A stretch of DNA of 6,885 nt from Cyanobacteria bacterium UBA1221 (GTDB lineage: Bacteria; Cyanobacteriota; Vampirovibrionia; Gastranaerophilales; Gastranaerophilaceae), in the NCBI GenBank assembly GCA_002309425.1, contig DBXD01000028.1:3316-10200 (forward strand), in the 5' to 3' direction. Positions within the stretch are counted from its first letter, which is position 1, and each line of letters opens with the position of its first letter. This document shows positions 5,576 through 6,885 of the stretch, piece after piece. The translations under genes were made by a program, and so were the position numbers. The notes beneath the pieces were generated by a model, which worked only from the letters and a program-made list of their open reading frames with translations, had not been told where the DNA came from and did no database searches.

Positions 5576-5606
5576 ATAAAAAATGCCGCCTTTTTGAGGC
5601 GGCATT
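5576..5606 (-). terminator. Rho-independent terminator of dnaK
   Basis: A perfect 10-bp GC-rich stem (AATGCCGCCT at 5582-5591 with AGGCGGCATT at 5597-5606) encloses a 5-base loop. Read on the - strand it is followed by a T-run (GCATTTTTTATG). It lies 19 bases after the dnaK stop codon and separates dnaK from the accessory genes. Confidence 0.92.
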
Positions 5607-5625
5607 CCAATCCGAAAGGATATTA

Positions 5626-6885
5626 TTACTCTTTTGTATATTCTGCATCAATTACATCTTCATCATCTTTGTTTTCTGTTGAAGAAGATGATGCGCTGTC
5701 TGTACTTGCAGAACCCTGATTAGCTTGTTCTTCTTTTTGTACAGCTTCATAAGCCTTTTGAGAAATACTGAACATTGTCTGTTGTAATTCATCAGATAAT
5801 TTTTTCAGTTCTTCGGTATCTTTATTTTCATCAATTGCTTTTTGTAAAGCTGCTTTTTGTTCTTCGAGTTTTGTTTTGTCAGCTTCATCAATTTTGCCTT
5901 CAAAATCTTTTACGATTCTTTCGGCAGAACCAATCATGCTTGTCGCATTGTTCTTGATTTCGGCTTCTTCTTTCTTCTTCTTATCTTCGGCTGCATTAGC
6001 CTCAGCTTCTTTTACCATCTTGTCTATATCGGCTTCTGACAAGTTAGAAGAGTTTGTAATTGTAATTTTTTGTTCTTTGTTAGTTGCTTTATCTTTTGCC
6101 GAAACATTAACAATACCGTTCGCGTCAATGTCAAATGTAACTTCGATTTGAGGCAGACCTCTCATTGCCGGCGGGATACCGTCTAATCTGAACATACCGA
6201 GAGATTTGTTATCCTTTGCCATAGGTCTTTCACCCTGGAGAACATGAATATCAACGGCTGTCTGATTATTTTCGGCGGTTGAGAATACCTGAGATTTTGA
6301 AGTCGGGATTGTAGTGTTACGGGGAACCAGAGGGGTCATAACGCCGCCCAATGTTTCAATACCTAATGTCAGAGGAGTTACATCAAGTAATACGATATCT
6401 TTGACTTCACCCGCCAATACACCGGCCTGAACAGCTGCACCAACCGCAACAACTTCATCAGGGTTTACTGATTGGTTAGGTTCTTTGCCTGTATAATCTT
6501 TTACTAACTGTTGTACGGCAGGGATTCTTGAAGAACCGCCGACTAATACGACTTCGTTAATATCATCTTTTGAAACGCCCGCATCTTTCAATGCTGTTTC
6601 AACAGGAACTTTACATCTGTTAAGCAAATCTCTGCTCAAATCTTCAAATTTAGCTCTTGTTAAAGATAATTCCAAGTGTTTTGCACCGTTTGCATCAGCA
6701 GTGATGAACGGCAGGCTTATGCTTGTTTCAAGAACGGAGGACAACTCGATTTTTGCTTTTTCAGCGGCTTCTTTTACACGCTGCATAGCTTGTTTGTCGT
6801 TTCTTAAATCAATTCCTTCCTGTTTCTTAAATTCTTCGCACATCCAGTCCATAACTTTTTGGTCAAAATCATCACCACCTAAGTG
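5626..6885 (-). CDS. dnaK: DnaK, Hsp70 chaperone (N-terminal part outside window)
   Basis: DnaK is the cytoplasmic Hsp70 that binds unfolded peptide segments in an ATP-controlled cycle with DnaJ and GrpE. The frame is open to the window edge, starting HLGGDDFDQKV, so the ATG at 6852 is internal. The 419 visible residues correspond to E. coli DnaK from about residue 226; roughly 225 residues of the ATPase domain are missing. Seen: the second half of the nucleotide-binding domain, with VVLVGGSSRIPAVQQLV (visible residues 112-128) and VNPDEVVAVGAAVQAGVL. The hydrophobic interdomain linker IVLLDVTPLTLGIET is near 164-178. The peptide-binding beta domain follows (SQVFSTAENNQTAVDIHVLQGE to NGIVNVSAKDKAT). 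The helical lid with a charged Lys/Glu-rich coil runs over about 282-385. A Ser/Thr-rich tail ends in the typical DEDVIDAEY pattern. The usual 'PPAPRG' of the beta domain reads PPAMRG here, a minor change. Identification is secure. Confidence 0.97.
   Translation of the reverse strand, partial: HLGGDDFDQKVMDWMCEEFKKQEGIDLRNDKQAMQRVKEAAEKAKIELSSVLETSISLPFITADANGAKHLELSLTRAKFEDLSRDLLNRCKVPVETALKDAGVSKDDINEVVLVGGSSRIPAVQQLVKDYTGKEPNQSVNPDEVVAVGAAVQAGVLAGEVKDIVLLDVTPLTLGIETLGGVMTPLVPRNTTIPTSKSQVFSTAENNQTAVDIHVLQGERPMAKDNKSLGMFRLDGIPPAMRGLPQIEVTFDIDANGIVNVSAKDKATNKEQKITITNSSNLSEADIDKMVKEAEANAAEDKKKKEEAEIKNNATSMIGSAERIVKDFEGKIDEADKTKLEEQKAALQKAIDENKDTEELKKLSDELQQTMFSISQKAYEAVQKEEQANQGSASTDSASSSSTENKDDEDVIDAEYTKE

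Noticed and set aside
1..6885. CRISPR arrays, tRNA or rRNA genes, insertion sequences
   Set aside because: I saw no regularly spaced repeats, no cloverleaf or rRNA core sequence, and no transposase or terminal inverted repeats.

Overview
The window is a low-GC bacterial chromosome segment (by eye about 35-37% G+C) with tightly packed genes. No stretch longer than about 150 bases lacks a gene. Two housekeeping genes are cut by the window edges: secD on the left (+ strand, 5' end missing) and dnaK on the right (- strand, N-terminal part missing). My best guess at the source is a gut-type Gastranaerophilales/Vampirovibrionia (Melainabacteria) genome. This rests on base composition, Shine-Dalgarno-led genes, and short hypothetical proteins with N-termini of the type 'xNFTSS' and 'IQFGAHF', which remind me of that group. 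It is recall, not a search result, and I hold it at about 50%.

Layout: positions 1-2038 carry secD-secF, the accessory membrane subunits of the Sec translocase, as a + strand operon ending in a strong hairpin (2056-2090). That hairpin can also serve the converging - strand gene. From 2102 to 5480 lies a run of five - strand genes of no known function. In transcription order these are a 361-aa protein, a 378-aa paralogue, a 62-aa shortened paralogue, a 68-aa exported cysteine-rich protein, and a 146-aa hypothetical protein. dnaK (- strand) lies upstream of this run and ends in its own hairpin terminator (5576-5606), so the run is probably transcribed independently of dnaK.

The most interesting part is the paralogous trio. 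All three begin with the same roughly 22-residue leader (consensus MSxGKxxFTSSILSDMTAKAAA). Its DNA is nearly identical across copies (37 of 38 bases), and each copy has a related upstream region with an 18-base box, an AT-rich -10 region and the same AGAAGG ribosome binding site. The two long copies also share an almost invariant single transmembrane segment plus basic helix, followed by strongly diverged C-terminal domains that end in YxxGKI-type beta-hairpin units. The 62-aa copy joins the leader directly to the final hairpin unit and has lost the membrane segment and the whole central domain. This pattern of constant leader, constant membrane anchor and variable C-terminus looks like a small expanding family of membrane-displayed proteins. 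Its function is unknown to me.

There are no tRNA, rRNA, CRISPR or insertion-sequence features that I can support.
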